Shown in pieces: positions 19,178-28,522 of a stretch of 38,658 bases of DNA (position 1 is the first letter of the stretch; the number at the start of each line of letters is the position of its first letter). Below the pieces are notes generated by a model. That model searched no databases and had not been told where the DNA came from. It was given only the letters and a program-made list of their open reading frames with translations. The position numbers and the translations under genes are program-made. Source of the DNA: an uncultured Verrucomicrobiota bacterium (GTDB lineage: Bacteria; Verrucomicrobiota; Verrucomicrobiia; Opitutales; Seribacteraceae); NCBI GenBank assembly GCA_902612125.1, contig CACMBV010000020.1, positions 1 through 38,658 of the forward strand, given 5' to 3'.

Positions 19178-19660
19178 TTATACCTTGGCCTCATTTTCGA
19201 GAGCTTTAAGTTGGTCGCGAAGTTCAGCCGCTTTTTCAAAGTCTTCATTCTCAATGGCATTGAATAATTGTTTCTTCAAAGTTTCCACTGACTGCACAAA
19301 CTGCACCCGCGATTCCGAAGCTGAGGGAATTTTTCCAAGGTGCTGGGTTCCCGCATGCATTCCCTCAAGCAAAGGGTCGAGAATTGGGCGGAAAACATGA
19401 TAACAAGCTTCGCATCCCAAACGCCCCCCCTTCTTAAAATCCTGATGAGTAGTACCACATGATTCGCAAACCATTTTTCCTGCTGGTGATTTCGTTTCAT
19501 CCTCCTTATTAACCATGAGTGTGCCGATCGATAGATTTTCAGGGTTGGTCACGCCGTTTGCCTGTGCACAACTTTCACATAAATCCATCTTGTGCATTTG
19601 CCCATTTAAAATTTGAGTTAGGTGAACGGTAGCTTGTTTATCACAGTGATGACACTTCAT
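19178..19660 (-). CDS. mcsA: McsA, zinc-finger/UVR activator of McsB
   Basis: The 160-residue protein has four CxxC knuckles (C3/C6, C28/C31, C65/C68, C83/C86), expected to bind two zinc ions, and a C-terminal UVR motif (about 123-157, with AIENEDFEKAAELRDQ). This is the McsA layout: it binds and activates McsB, and its UVR segment resembles that in the ClpC middle domain. It is the first gene of the mcsA-mcsB-clpC set. Its upstream 103-bp gap is AT-rich (TATACT ten bases before the ATG) but has no clear promoter pair or CtsR-like direct heptad repeat. Confidence 0.93.
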   Translation of the reverse strand: MKCHHCDKQATVHLTQILNGQMHKMDLCESCAQANGVTNPENLSIGTLMVNKEDETKSPAGKMVCESCGTTHQDFKKGGRLGCEACYHVFRPILDPLLEGMHAGTQHLGKIPSASESRVQFVQSVETLKKQLFNAIENEDFEKAAELRDQLKALENEAKV

Positions 19661-19763
19661 AATTAGTATAATTTAAATTAATTAAAAGAAGATTTGCCAA
19701 AAGACAACGCAGATGATGTGCCATAATCAATTTTTACAACAAATGGTACAATACTCTCTCGAT

Positions 19764-20630
19764 TCATAATTTTACCCCGTCCCGGCGAACACTTTCACGA
19801 AATTTTGCGATAAACCTTTGGGTCATGGCTCCGGTCTGTCCATTGCCAACCTCACGATGATCCACCTCCACGCAGGGAATTACTTCCGCCGCAGTCCCAG
19901 TAAGAAAACACTCCTCCGCCGTCCATAAATCGTAGCGGGTTAGAGCCTGCTCGCGACAAGGTATACCCAATTCCGAGGCAATATCCATCACTGCACCCCG
20001 GGTAATACCACGAAGAGAACCAGCGTCTAGGGGAGGGGTAAACAAAACTCCCTTGCTAAAAACGAATACATTATCCCCGGTACACTCTGCAATTTCTCCC
20101 TTATCATTGAGCATCAGGGCTTCCTGAAAACCCACTTTCTTCGCCTCAATCTTGGCTAATATGTTATTTAAATAATTCAGGCTCTTTATAGCCGGAGGAA
20201 GAGCAGATGCATTAATCCTACGGGTTGGAACAGATATAATTTTCAGCCCATTCTCATAGAGATTTTCTGGATAAAGTTGGATGTCATCTGCGATGATAAT
20301 GACACTTGGAGGGCCACATCCATCCGGTGTTAAACCGAGATGCCCCACCCCCCGAGTGACCACTAGACGAATATACCCATTAGATAAATTGTTTGCCCGG
20401 CAGGTGTCACAAACTGCATCTATCAATTGCAGACGTTCCATCGGTAATTCCAATAGGATTGCCTTCGCTGAGTATTCAAGCCGTTCCAGATGTTCATTTA
20501 ATTTAAAAACGCATCCATCATAAAGACGTATTCCCTCAAACACTCCGTCTCCGTAGAGCAAACCATGATCAAAGACTGATACCATAGCCTTCTCTTTGTT
20601 CACTAAATCTCCGTTAAGATAAATTTTCAT
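19764..20630 (-). CDS. ilvE: Branched-chain amino acid aminotransferase family (class IV PLP transaminase)
   Basis: This PLP enzyme most likely performs the last transamination of valine, leucine and isoleucine. The 288-residue fold-type IV protein has YLNGDLV at the start, FDHGLLYGDGVFEGIR (20-35), the PLP lysine K149 in PPAIKSLNYLNN and the ECTGDNVFV cofactor loop. IlvE is favoured over D-amino-acid transaminase or aminodeoxychorismate lyase by the GDGVFEGIR and KSLNYLNN signatures, but this subfamily is hard to split by eye. It sits 62 bases downstream of acsA and 103 bases upstream of mcsA on the same strand, with no clear functional link to either. Confidence 0.85.
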   Translation of the reverse strand: MKIYLNGDLVNKEKAMVSVFDHGLLYGDGVFEGIRLYDGCVFKLNEHLERLEYSAKAILLELPMERLQLIDAVCDTCRANNLSNGYIRLVVTRGVGHLGLTPDGCGPPSVIIIADDIQLYPENLYENGLKIISVPTRRINASALPPAIKSLNYLNNILAKIEAKKVGFQEALMLNDKGEIAECTGDNVFVFSKGVLFTPPLDAGSLRGITRGAVMDIASELGIPCREQALTRYDLWTAEECFLTGTAAEVIPCVEVDHREVGNGQTGAMTQRFIAKFRESVRRDGVKL

Positions 20631-20692
20631 GCATCAGCTTTTTTTCATGAACAAAAGTTCCACCCGTGGCGAGTAACAATAAAAACTTTTAT

Positions 20693-22669
20693 TCACCTAT
20701 TCGCAATTAGGTTCTCCACCACCGTTGGATCTGCAAGAGTCGAAGTATCTCCGATTTGATCAGTCTCGTTGGTGGCAATCTTACGCAAGATACGACGCAT
20801 GATCTTTCCTGATCGGGTCTTGGGCAGGGCCGGTGCCCAGTGAATCACATCCGGAGTGGCAATAGGTCCGATCACCGAACGTACCTTTTTCTTTAATAAA
20901 GCCCGTAATTCTTCGGAATATTCAACTCCGGCATTCAAAGTGACATAAGCATAGATACCCTCCCCTTTGATTTGATGGGGAAATCCGACAACCGCTGCTT
21001 CCGCCACCTGTTCGTGTGCAACCAATGCACTCTCGACCTCCGCAGTACCCATCCGGTGACCAGAGACATTGATCACATCGTCAACCCGTCCGGTAATCCA
21101 ATAATAACCATCCTCATCCCGACGGCATCCGTCGCCGGTAAAATAATAGCCCAAATACTGATCAAAATAAGTCTTTTCGAAGCGTTTATGATCTCCATAA
21201 ACGCTACGCATTTGCCCAGGCCAGGGGGCCTCCATTGCCAATACTCCACTCACTCCATTTCCTTTAATAATTTCTCCAGTTTGAGGTTCCAAAATCACCG
21301 GCTTAACTCCAAAAAATGGAAAAGTGGCGGATCCGGGCTTCAATGGCGTGGCACCGGGCAACGCTGAAATCAAAATCCCACCGGTTTCGGTCTGCCACCA
21401 GGTATCAACAATCGGACATCTTTCCTTCCCAGCATTTCGATGATACCAACGCCAGGATTCCGGATTAATCGGTTCGCCCACACTACCCAGAATTCGCAGG
21501 CTTGGCATCTCATACTTGCTTGGCCATTCCTCACCGGCAGCGGCGATTGCACGGATTGCGGTCGGAGCAGTGTAAAATTGATTCACTTTCCACTTTTCAA
21601 TCACCTGCCAGTAGCGGTCAGGGTTCGGATAGGTAGGAATACTTTCAAACATCGTAGTGGTCGCCCCATTCGCCAGTGGGCCGTACACGATGTATGAATG
21701 TCCCGTAATCCATCCAATATCAGCGGCACAAAAATAGACATCCTCCTCCCGATAATCGAAAATATATTTATGCGTGGTGGCGGTGTAGACCAAGTATCCG
21801 CCCGAAGTGTGCATTACCCCCTTGGGCTGACCGGTCGAACCCGATGTGTAGAGGACAAAGAGCGGATCTTCTGCGTCCATTTCCTCGCATGGACAATCCA
21901 TCGAGGCATTGGCCATCACCTCATCCCACCACAGGTCACGCCCATCTTCCATATTACATTCAATTCCTGAATCCTCGCCCACTCGTCTGACCACGATACA
22001 GGTTTCCACAGGTTCACCCATTTGCTCGGACGCACTGGTCATCGCCTCATCCGCATTAGGTTTCATAGGAATCGCCTTGGCTCCGCGAAAGGTGCCATTA
22101 GCCGTAATTAATGTTTTACAATTTGAATCCACAATCCGGTCCGCCAGTGCCTCTGCGGAAAACCCGCCAAACACAACCGAGTGCACAGCACCAATTCTAG
22201 CACAAGCCAGCATGCCCACTGCCGCCTCAGGCACCATGGGCATATAAATTGACACCCGGTCCCCTTTTTTCACTCCCCGGCTTTTTAATACATTGGCAAA
22301 TTTAGATACCTGTTGATGAAGTTGACGGTAGGAAATCGTGGCATCCTCCCCCGGTTTATTACCTTCCCAGATTATCGCAGTTTTATCACCTCTTGACTCT
22401 AGATGCCTGTCCACACAGTTGTAACATACATTGGTCTTTGCTCCCTTGAACCATTCAATTGAAATTGGTCCATCGCGACGGTCATAATTGTATCCACACA
22501 CCTGCTCCCATTTGGAATACCAGTAAAAATCTTCCGCTATCTCCGACCAAAACCCATCCGGGTCTTCAATACTCTTTTGGTACATGGCTTGATATTCCTC
22601 CATATTCTTCAGGTAAGCATTTTCAGATGCGAAAGCGGTAGGCTGGACAAGATCGTTGGATTCAGGCAT
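20693..22669 (-). CDS. acsA: Acetyl-CoA synthetase (AMP-forming)
   Basis: This enzyme activates acetate to acetyl-CoA through acetyl-AMP. It has the AMP-binding P-loop [16 protein letters not shown], the [10 protein letters not shown] motif, [20 protein letters not shown] and the C-terminal [10 protein letters not shown], whose lysine (K622) is the conserved catalytic residue regulated by acetylation in other bacteria. I chose the ATG at 22669 (MPESNDL, 658 residues, close to the usual 650). An upstream ATG at 22729 would add 20 residues lacking family resemblance and shrink the divergent promoter region with queA. No Shine-Dalgarno is clear at either. Confidence 0.95.
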   Translation of the reverse strand: MPESNDLVQPTAFASENAYLKNMEEYQAMYQKSIEDPDGFWSEIAEDFYWYSKWEQVCGYNYDRRDGPISIEWFKGAKTNVCYNCVDRHLESRGDKTAIIWEGNKPGEDATISYRQLHQQVSKFANVLKSRGVKKGDRVSIYMPMVPEAAVGMLACARIGAVHSVVFGGFSAEALADRIVDSNCKTLITANGTFRGAKAIPMKPNADEAMTSASEQMGEPVETCIVVRRVGEDSGIECNMEDGRDLWWDEVMANASMDCPCEEMDAEDPLFVLYTSGSTGQPKGVMHTSGGYLVYTATTHKYIFDYREEDVYFCAADIGWITGHSYIVYGPLANGATTTMFESIPTYPNPDRYWQVIEKWKVNQFYTAPTAIRAIAAAGEEWPSKYEMPSLRILGSVGEPINPESWRWYHRNAGKERCPIVDTWWQTETGGILISALPGATPLKPGSATFPFFGVKPVILEPQTGEIIKGNGVSGVLAMEAPWPGQMRSVYGDHKRFEKTYFDQYLGYYFTGDGCRRDEDGYYWITGRVDDVINVSGHRMGTAEVESALVAHEQVAEAAVVGFPHQIKGEGIYAYVTLNAGVEYSEELRALLKKKVRSVIGPIATPDVIHWAPALPKTRSGKIMRRILRKIATNETDQIGDTSTLADPTVVENLIANR

Positions 22670-22763
22670 GAAAAAAGGGGGGTTATGATTGTAAATTCGA
22701 GATAATTCAAAAGTTAGGAAATTGCCCATCGCTTGTCGATGTGCTTTTCATAGAACTTCCAAG

Positions 22764-23822
22764 ATGTTTACTTCCGAACTCCAATATGACCTACCCCTAG
22801 GCCGGATTGCCCAGAGACCCGCCGAACGAAGGGATCAGTCCCGCCTGCTCGTATTCGACAGAAAGTCAGTCAAAATTGCTCATTACCTCTTCCATGAATT
22901 ACCCGATCTGCTCCCTCCCCATCTATCGATTCTTCGTAACGATGTCTCGGTGCTTAAAGCACGCCTTCACGGAGAACGATCAACTGGTGGCAAAGTGGAA
23001 TGTCTACTCCTCCGTCCTGCCAATCCTCCAGATACCACCTGGCGATGCCTTCTTAAACCCGGTGGCAAGACGGCCAAGGCCGTTACTTTTGGTTTGAAAG
23101 ATGAATACTCAGCGGAAGTCCTCGAAAGTTTGACATCCGGAGAATACCTAGTGAAATTCGACCTCCCCAAGGACTCCGACCCACGCACTCTAGCTCAACG
23201 ATTGGGCTCGCTCCCCCTCCCCCGCTATGTCCGACGCCCCGCTGACAGTACAGACGAGGAACGTTACCAGACTGTTTATGCTAAAAGTGAGAATTGTAGT
23301 GCCGTGGCTGCCCCGACCGCCGGTTTACACTTCACTCCGGAGATATTGAGAAAACTGCAAAACGATGGACACACCATTCACGATTTAACCCTCTCCGTCG
23401 GACTGGGTACCTTCCGTCCCATCGAAACCGAAAAAGTGGAAGATCATCCGATGCATGCCGAAGAATATTTCCTTGATCCCACCACCAAGTCCGTCCTGCG
23501 GGATCCCTCCCGAAACCGACTCGCCATTGGCACCACCTGTGTGCGTACGATTGAGCACTACCTGGCCACCGATGATTCGGATATTAAATCTCCCACCCGT
23601 GCCGAAGCCCAATTATTTATTCGTCCTCCTTTTTCGTTTCTAGGGGTCGATCATTTACTGACCAATTTTCATCTACCCGGCTCCACCCTCCTCTGCCTGG
23701 TCGCCGCTTTTCTGTCACCAGGCAAACCAAATGGATTACCCATGCTTAAAAAAATCTACGCCGAAGCTATTGCTAAAGATTATCGTTTCTTTTCCTATGG
23801 CGATGCGATGCTGATTTTATAG
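22764..23822 (+). CDS. queA: S-adenosylmethionine:tRNA ribosyltransferase-isomerase
   Basis: QueA builds epoxyqueuosine on tRNA by transferring the ribosyl part of SAM to preQ1 at position 34. The 352-residue protein shows SELQYDLPLGRIAQRP near the start, AAPTAGLHFTPEIL, VGLGTFRPI and TNFHLPGSTLLCLV, all QueA signatures. I chose ATG 22764 (MFTSELQYDLP); an ATG at 22722 gives a non-matching 14-residue extension. It is divergent from acsA and convergent with the propeller gene (six bases between stops). Other queuosine genes are not in the window. Confidence 0.95.
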   Translation: MFTSELQYDLPLGRIAQRPAERRDQSRLLVFDRKSVKIAHYLFHELPDLLPPHLSILRNDVSVLKARLHGERSTGGKVECLLLRPANPPDTTWRCLLKPGGKTAKAVTFGLKDEYSAEVLESLTSGEYLVKFDLPKDSDPRTLAQRLGSLPLPRYVRRPADSTDEERYQTVYAKSENCSAVAAPTAGLHFTPEILRKLQNDGHTIHDLTLSVGLGTFRPIETEKVEDHPMHAEEYFLDPTTKSVLRDPSRNRLAIGTTCVRTIEHYLATDDSDIKSPTRAEAQLFIRPPFSFLGVDHLLTNFHLPGSTLLCLVAAFLSPGKPNGLPMLKKIYAEAIAKDYRFFSYGDAMLIL

Positions 23823-23828
23823 TATAAG

Positions 23829-25067
23829 TCAGGACTCAAAACACATCAGGTGCTTTTCTCCGCGGATTAAAATCCGGCCATTCACGGGCACAGGGGAGGC
23901 AATCACGCGTTCGCCCATAGCAAACTCTCCGAGAAACTTAAAACCTTTGGAAATATCCGCAATCATGATCACTCCATCCTCACGCGGAGCATAGAGGAAA
24001 TTTCCCGCCACCGTAGGGGATGCATAATAACTGGAACTGGCCCGCGGAAACGCATCCTCCCAATGGCTCTTTCCGGTTTTTGGATCAATGCAGTGAACTT
24101 CTCCGCGATCCCGTAAAACAAAGATCTTTGCATGAGCCACCGCCGGGGTTGGTACGAAACATCCGGTATCCGTTCGCGACCACAAAAGATTGGATTCCGT
24201 CACATCTCCCTTCCCACCCATACGAATTCCTTTCATATGGGTTCCCCGCCCATAGGGAACAATCGCAATATTTCCAGCCACCACCTGGGAACCAACCACC
24301 ACCCAGTTCTTTTTTTGTTTGGGATTAAATCCGGTCGATACCCAGAGCATTTCTCCATCCTTGGCGGAATGAGCCGATAATCTTTCCGCCCCCCATACGA
24401 GAATTGCTTCCTTCCCCTCATGTTTGATCAGGGTTGGGGTGGCATAACTATGATCACACTCCGGCGGAGTTTGGTAATTTCTTTCCTTTTTCCATGCCAC
24501 CAATCCCGTCTTTGGATCAAAGGCGAGCAACCAGGAATTTCCCTTTCTCATCAGGGCCACAATTAAGTGCTTATTGGTAAGCATCGGAGAAGTCCCGAAA
24601 TCCCAATACAGGGTATCCTTCCCATAGCTGGATAAATCTTTCTTCCAGAGAATTTTTCCATCCATATTCAAGCAAGCCAAATTTCCACTCTTGAATAAAG
24701 CATACAAGTTCGATCCGTCCGTGACCATGGATGGGTTGCTCCCTGAACCATTGAGATGCTTCCCCTTTCTTTCCGGACCCATGGTTGTCTGCCAGACTTG
24801 TTCCCCATTCATCGAAAACCCAAGAACCGCATCCTTCCCATTAACCGGACTGGTCAGAAAAATAGAATTCTCCCAAACGACCGGGGTCGAGCATCCCTTC
24901 TCCGGAAGGGATGATTTCCAGAGCAGGTTGCCATTCTGATTAAATTCAGCGGGATAATCACCTGATTCCACTGCCCCCGAAGCATCCGCACCCCGCCAGG
25001 CAGGCCAATTTTCGGCACATACAAAGCCAAAGGAAAGATGAAATAGAAATGTCAGTGAATTTTTCAT
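23829..25067 (-). CDS. Secreted PQQ-like beta-propeller protein
   Basis: A 412-residue exported protein with a signal peptide (MKNSLTFLFHLSFGFVCA) followed by ENWPAWRGADASG, the WPxWRG opening common in planctomycete and verrucomicrobial propellers. The rest is repeating beta-blades with PQQ/pyrrolo-quinoline-repeat cores (GNLLWKSSLP, GKILWKKDLS, GLVAWKKERN, LLWSRTDTG), so a propeller is expected. These proteins often lack real PQQ and catalysis, so no reaction is claimed. It sits 29 bases downstream of the secreted DUF1080 gene on the same strand, and the two are probably co-expressed. Location: periplasm or surface. Confidence 0.85.
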   Translation of the reverse strand: MKNSLTFLFHLSFGFVCAENWPAWRGADASGAVESGDYPAEFNQNGNLLWKSSLPEKGCSTPVVWENSIFLTSPVNGKDAVLGFSMNGEQVWQTTMGPERKGKHLNGSGSNPSMVTDGSNLYALFKSGNLACLNMDGKILWKKDLSSYGKDTLYWDFGTSPMLTNKHLIVALMRKGNSWLLAFDPKTGLVAWKKERNYQTPPECDHSYATPTLIKHEGKEAILVWGAERLSAHSAKDGEMLWVSTGFNPKQKKNWVVVGSQVVAGNIAIVPYGRGTHMKGIRMGGKGDVTESNLLWSRTDTGCFVPTPAVAHAKIFVLRDRGEVHCIDPKTGKSHWEDAFPRASSSYYASPTVAGNFLYAPREDGVIMIADISKGFKFLGEFAMGERVIASPVPVNGRILIRGEKHLMCFES

Positions 25068-25096
25068 AAGTTTTGTTTGGTTATAAATTTTTTGGA

Positions 25097-25843
25097 TCAG
25101 GGAAGTTCCCGGAGCCGCATTCCCCGAAAATCAACCGGTGCCCCCTCCGATTCCATGACCAGATGGCCCTCGCTTGGTTTGCACTCATATCCGCCTGATA
25201 CTTCTTCTTCATTTACCCAGAGACGAACCTCTCCATTGATTGCCCGAAAATAGTAGTGATTCCACTCGCCGTGCGGCCGAGTCAACCGCTTGGTCGGAAA
25301 GGAACGGGCACTGGTTGGCTTACCCACGGTCCAAGTTTCCCCATTTTCTGTGTAGGTCAGTTCAGGATTGATCGCCTTCATTCTACCCACACCGACCGGG
25401 AAGACATCTCCATGACTGGTAAACCAATTTGATCTTTTCTTTTTATTCTTCATGAAATTCTCTTCATATCCGAGATCAAGAATTTGAATCTCTATCCCCT
25501 GTGGTAATTTCCCTCTGGGCAAAGTATCGAGCACTTTTCGTGGACACCAGATAAAGATCCCCGCATTTCCTGCATATTTATTGTGTCTCCATTGCAAATC
25601 CATTTCAAAATTCTTGTATATTTTTACCGATCGTAATCCACCAAACGGATTACCCGTACAATGCATCGTGCCAGGTTCCTTCCCAAATTGGAAAGTACTG
25701 GGATCACAATTGACCTGTGCAAAATCCTTTTCCGTCAGGGTGGCCCATCCCGGCCCTGAAAACCCATCCACAAAGTCCTTCGGTTTTTCTTCCGCAAATA
25801 CTGAAAGAGAAAATAGAGATAAAAGAGCTGGTAGGACTCTCAT
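25097..25843 (-). CDS. Secreted DUF1080 (3-keto-disaccharide hydrolase-like) protein
   Basis: The protein has the DUF1080 concanavalin-like jelly-roll layout: GLRSVKIYKNFEMDLQWRH, NAGIFIW, QGIEIQILD, GEWNHYYFRAINGEVRLWVN and a final GAPVDFRGMRLREL. Some members cleave 3-keto-glycosides during sugar catabolism, but most are untested. I chose ATG 25843, which gives a clean 17-residue signal peptide (MRVLPALLSLFSLSVFA) and a 248-residue precursor. A start at 25894 would add 17 residues and put an arginine within the hydrophobic stretch. A GGAGG inside the longer frame is too far (24 bases) from the ATG to decide. It pairs with the propeller gene downstream, likely in envelope carbohydrate processing. 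Confidence 0.8.
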   Translation of the reverse strand: MRVLPALLSLFSLSVFAEEKPKDFVDGFSGPGWATLTEKDFAQVNCDPSTFQFGKEPGTMHCTGNPFGGLRSVKIYKNFEMDLQWRHNKYAGNAGIFIWCPRKVLDTLPRGKLPQGIEIQILDLGYEENFMKNKKKRSNWFTSHGDVFPVGVGRMKAINPELTYTENGETWTVGKPTSARSFPTKRLTRPHGEWNHYYFRAINGEVRLWVNEEEVSGGYECKPSEGHLVMESEGAPVDFRGMRLRELP

Positions 25844-25965
25844 CCATAAAATTGGATAGCAGAGTGAAATCCTCCGCAAGCTGGATTTTTGCATACAGGC
25901 AAGTTTTCTACAACCAAAGCCCTATTTCCAGCAAAAAAATCTTTGAGAAAAATCCTGCCAAATTG

Positions 25966-26901
25966 TTAACCTACGGCCTTCCTGAGTTGTTGATCCAACT
26001 TCTTGAGCTCTGGCATCTCCACTCCCTTGGCTTCTCCACGCCGGAGGGCTTCGCCCCAGATCGCATCAATCTCCACCGGTTTACCATCGAGAAAATCAAT
26101 CAGGCTGGAGGGTTTGTAGGGTCCCATTGGTTGGGTGAGTTCGAATTGGCGGTCCAGAAATGAATCCTCGATCTCGATATGATAAGCCTTAGCCCCTGCC
26201 TGGACTTCGAGCATGAGATCACGAGCCCGTTGGGCAAGGACTGGATCGGCAAGGATCAGATCGGTGGTGATCCCCCCACCAGCAATGGCCAGTCCATTGA
26301 AAGGGATATTCCAGCAGAGCTTTCGCCAGAGAGCTTCATCCAAGGATTCCGATTCTCTCACCCGTACACCTGCGGATTGAAAAGCCTGGACCATCGCCCT
26401 GCCCTTCTCTGAAATAGGCTTACCCAACTCCCCAAACTGAACATACCCGGGTAGTAGGCTCTCGATCACATGAGGGGATGTCCGGTTAATACAGGTGAAG
26501 CAGAGTCCGGCAAGAATGGTACGGTCATCCCCAAAGAAATCCGCCAGGTTTTCAGCATTGCCCATGCCGTTCTGCAAAGTGAGGAGGCGGGTATGATTAC
26601 CAACCAGTGGACAAATCAAATCGGGCAGAGCGGAATTGGCGGTTGCTTTGCTCGCGAGTATTATCCAGTCGCATATCCCAATGGATTCGGTGCTGGCATG
26701 GGCATGCAAACCGTCTACTGGTTCACATCGGCCACCCTCGCCATGATGAACCAGCCAGAGCCCATTTTCCTGAACGGAATCATACGAACTACGAAAATGA
26801 AAATGGATATCCTGCCCGGACAGGGCAAGCAGGCCTCCGTAATACCCACCGACTGCACCGGGACCGACCAATCCAATTTTGCCAACCGACCGGCTTTTCA
26901 T
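25966..26901 (-). CDS. panE: 2-dehydropantoate 2-reductase (ketopantoate reductase)
   Basis: PanE reduces ketopantoate to pantoate with NADPH, feeding PanC in the same cluster. The 311-residue protein has the Rossmann loop IGLVGPGAVGGYYGG (9-23), LLTLQNGMGN (the conserved NG(M/V)GN) and the catalytic-lysine stretch LWRKLCWNIPFNGLAI. It starts four bases after the nadB stop, so it is in one transcript with panC and nadB. Homologues are sometimes over-annotated, but panC in the same run supports the call. Confidence 0.87.
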   Translation of the reverse strand: MKSRSVGKIGLVGPGAVGGYYGGLLALSGQDIHFHFRSSYDSVQENGLWLVHHGEGGRCEPVDGLHAHASTESIGICDWIILASKATANSALPDLICPLVGNHTRLLTLQNGMGNAENLADFFGDDRTILAGLCFTCINRTSPHVIESLLPGYVQFGELGKPISEKGRAMVQAFQSAGVRVRESESLDEALWRKLCWNIPFNGLAIAGGGITTDLILADPVLAQRARDLMLEVQAGAKAYHIEIEDSFLDRQFELTQPMGPYKPSSLIDFLDGKPVEIDAIWGEALRRGEAKGVEMPELKKLDQQLRKAVG

Positions 26902-26905
26902 TTAA

Positions 26906-28522
26906 CTAGCGACGAAGAGGCACAACCAGGGTATTGACCGCTTCTTCCGCGAGATCGGGATAATCGAGGGTGTAGTGAAGACCACGGCTTTCCTGCCGTT
27001 TGAGGGCGGAACGGACAATCAATTCAGCCACGCAGACCAGGTTGCGAACTTCAAGCAGGGAAAGATCGACCTTCGCATTCCAATAATATTCATTGATCTC
27101 ACGCTCCAAATTACGCAGGCGGGAACGGGCCCGTTCCAAGCGTTTGGTCGAGCGGACAATGCCCACATAATCCCACATAGTACGTTTCAATTCATCCAGG
27201 TTATGGGATAGAACCACCCGTTCATCGGAAGCCGGTACATCCCCGTCTACCCATTGAGGCAGGGAAACTTTGGTTTTCTTCCGAGATGCAAGAAAGGCAC
27301 AGACGGCTTCCGCCCCGCGATGAGCCATGACCACGGCTTCGAGCAGGGAATTACTGGCCAAACGGTTCGCTCCATGAAGCCCGGTGCAAGCAACTTCCCC
27401 ACAAGCATACAAGCCCTTGAGTTTGGTGGAACAGTCAAGCTCGGTGGGTATTCCTCCACAGGAATAATGAGCTGCGGGAACCACCGGAATTGGCTGATTG
27501 ACCGCGTCCACTCCTCTCTTCAGGCAATTCTCGTAAATGTTGGGAAAACGGTCAGGGAAATCCCCTTTCATATTTGGAGTATCCAACCGCACAAAGGCTG
27601 AACCTGATTTTTTCATTTCCCGGTCGATCGCCCGGGCCACCACATCCCGTGGAGCCAGATCTGCTAGCGGGTGGTATTTTTTTAGAAAGGGTTTCCCGCG
27701 GGAATCAATCAATTTCACCCCTTCGCCTCGAACTGCCTCGGTGATAAGGAAACGATCCCCATTGTTGGAATGTAAAGTCGTAGGATGAAATTGCATGAAT
27801 TCCAGATTCATCGCTGAAAGTCCGATCCGGGAAGCCATGGCCACCCCATCGCCAGTGGCAATGGATGGGTTGGTGGTGTAAAGATAAGTCTGTCCGGCTC
27901 CTCCGGTCGCAAGCAGAACAACGGGGGCGGATACCGTGATTACCCGGTCCCGGTTGGCATCGAAGAAATAAATCCCAAGAATACGGTCACCATTCCCCTC
28001 CACTTTGACCCCGAGTTTGCGGACTTTTTTGGCCGTGATCAAATCAATAGCAAAATAGTGCTCGAAAAGTGTGACTCCCTGTTTGGCAATATTGGCAAGC
28101 AGGGCATCCTCGATTGCTTTTCCAGTGACATCCTTAACATGTAAAACCCTGCGTTTACTGTGCCCACCTTCTTTTCCAAGAGAGATCCGTCCATCATTCA
28201 GGCTGGAAAAAGAAACCCCCATTTCCGCAAGATCCTGAATACGGGCGGGTCCATCCCGTAAAATTTCGCGTACAATTTCCGGATCGCAGAGGCCGTCACC
28301 CGCTTCCAGGGTGTCCTCCACATGTTTATCCAAGTCATCCTTGGCGGAAGTGACTGCGGCAATTCCTCCCTGGGCGTAATTGGTATTGGATTCTGCTTTG
28401 TCCTTTTTGGTAAAGATGGCCACCCGATATCCCGCTTCGGCTACCTTGAGGGCGAAACTGAGCCCGGCAATCCCACTCCCCACGATTACCAGATCATATT
28501 CCGCTTTGACTCGTTTACTCAT
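26906..28522 (-). CDS. nadB: L-aspartate oxidase
   Basis: NadB oxidises L-aspartate to iminoaspartate, the first step of de novo NAD synthesis. The 538-residue FAD protein has GSGIAGLSFALKVAE near the N-terminus, NTNYAQGGIAAV, EFMQFHPTTL, the active-site stretch AAHYSCGGIPTELD and GANRLASNSLLEAVV. Its size and lack of an SdhA-type His-attachment sequence favour NadB over succinate dehydrogenase. The start overlaps the panC stop by four bases (ATGA). NadA and NadC are not in the window. Confidence 0.95.
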   Translation of the reverse strand: MSKRVKAEYDLVIVGSGIAGLSFALKVAEAGYRVAIFTKKDKAESNTNYAQGGIAAVTSAKDDLDKHVEDTLEAGDGLCDPEIVREILRDGPARIQDLAEMGVSFSSLNDGRISLGKEGGHSKRRVLHVKDVTGKAIEDALLANIAKQGVTLFEHYFAIDLITAKKVRKLGVKVEGNGDRILGIYFFDANRDRVITVSAPVVLLATGGAGQTYLYTTNPSIATGDGVAMASRIGLSAMNLEFMQFHPTTLHSNNGDRFLITEAVRGEGVKLIDSRGKPFLKKYHPLADLAPRDVVARAIDREMKKSGSAFVRLDTPNMKGDFPDRFPNIYENCLKRGVDAVNQPIPVVPAAHYSCGGIPTELDCSTKLKGLYACGEVACTGLHGANRLASNSLLEAVVMAHRGAEAVCAFLASRKKTKVSLPQWVDGDVPASDERVVLSHNLDELKRTMWDYVGIVRSTKRLERARSRLRNLEREINEYYWNAKVDLSLLEVRNLVCVAELIVRSALKRQESRGLHYTLDYPDLAEEAVNTLVVPLRR

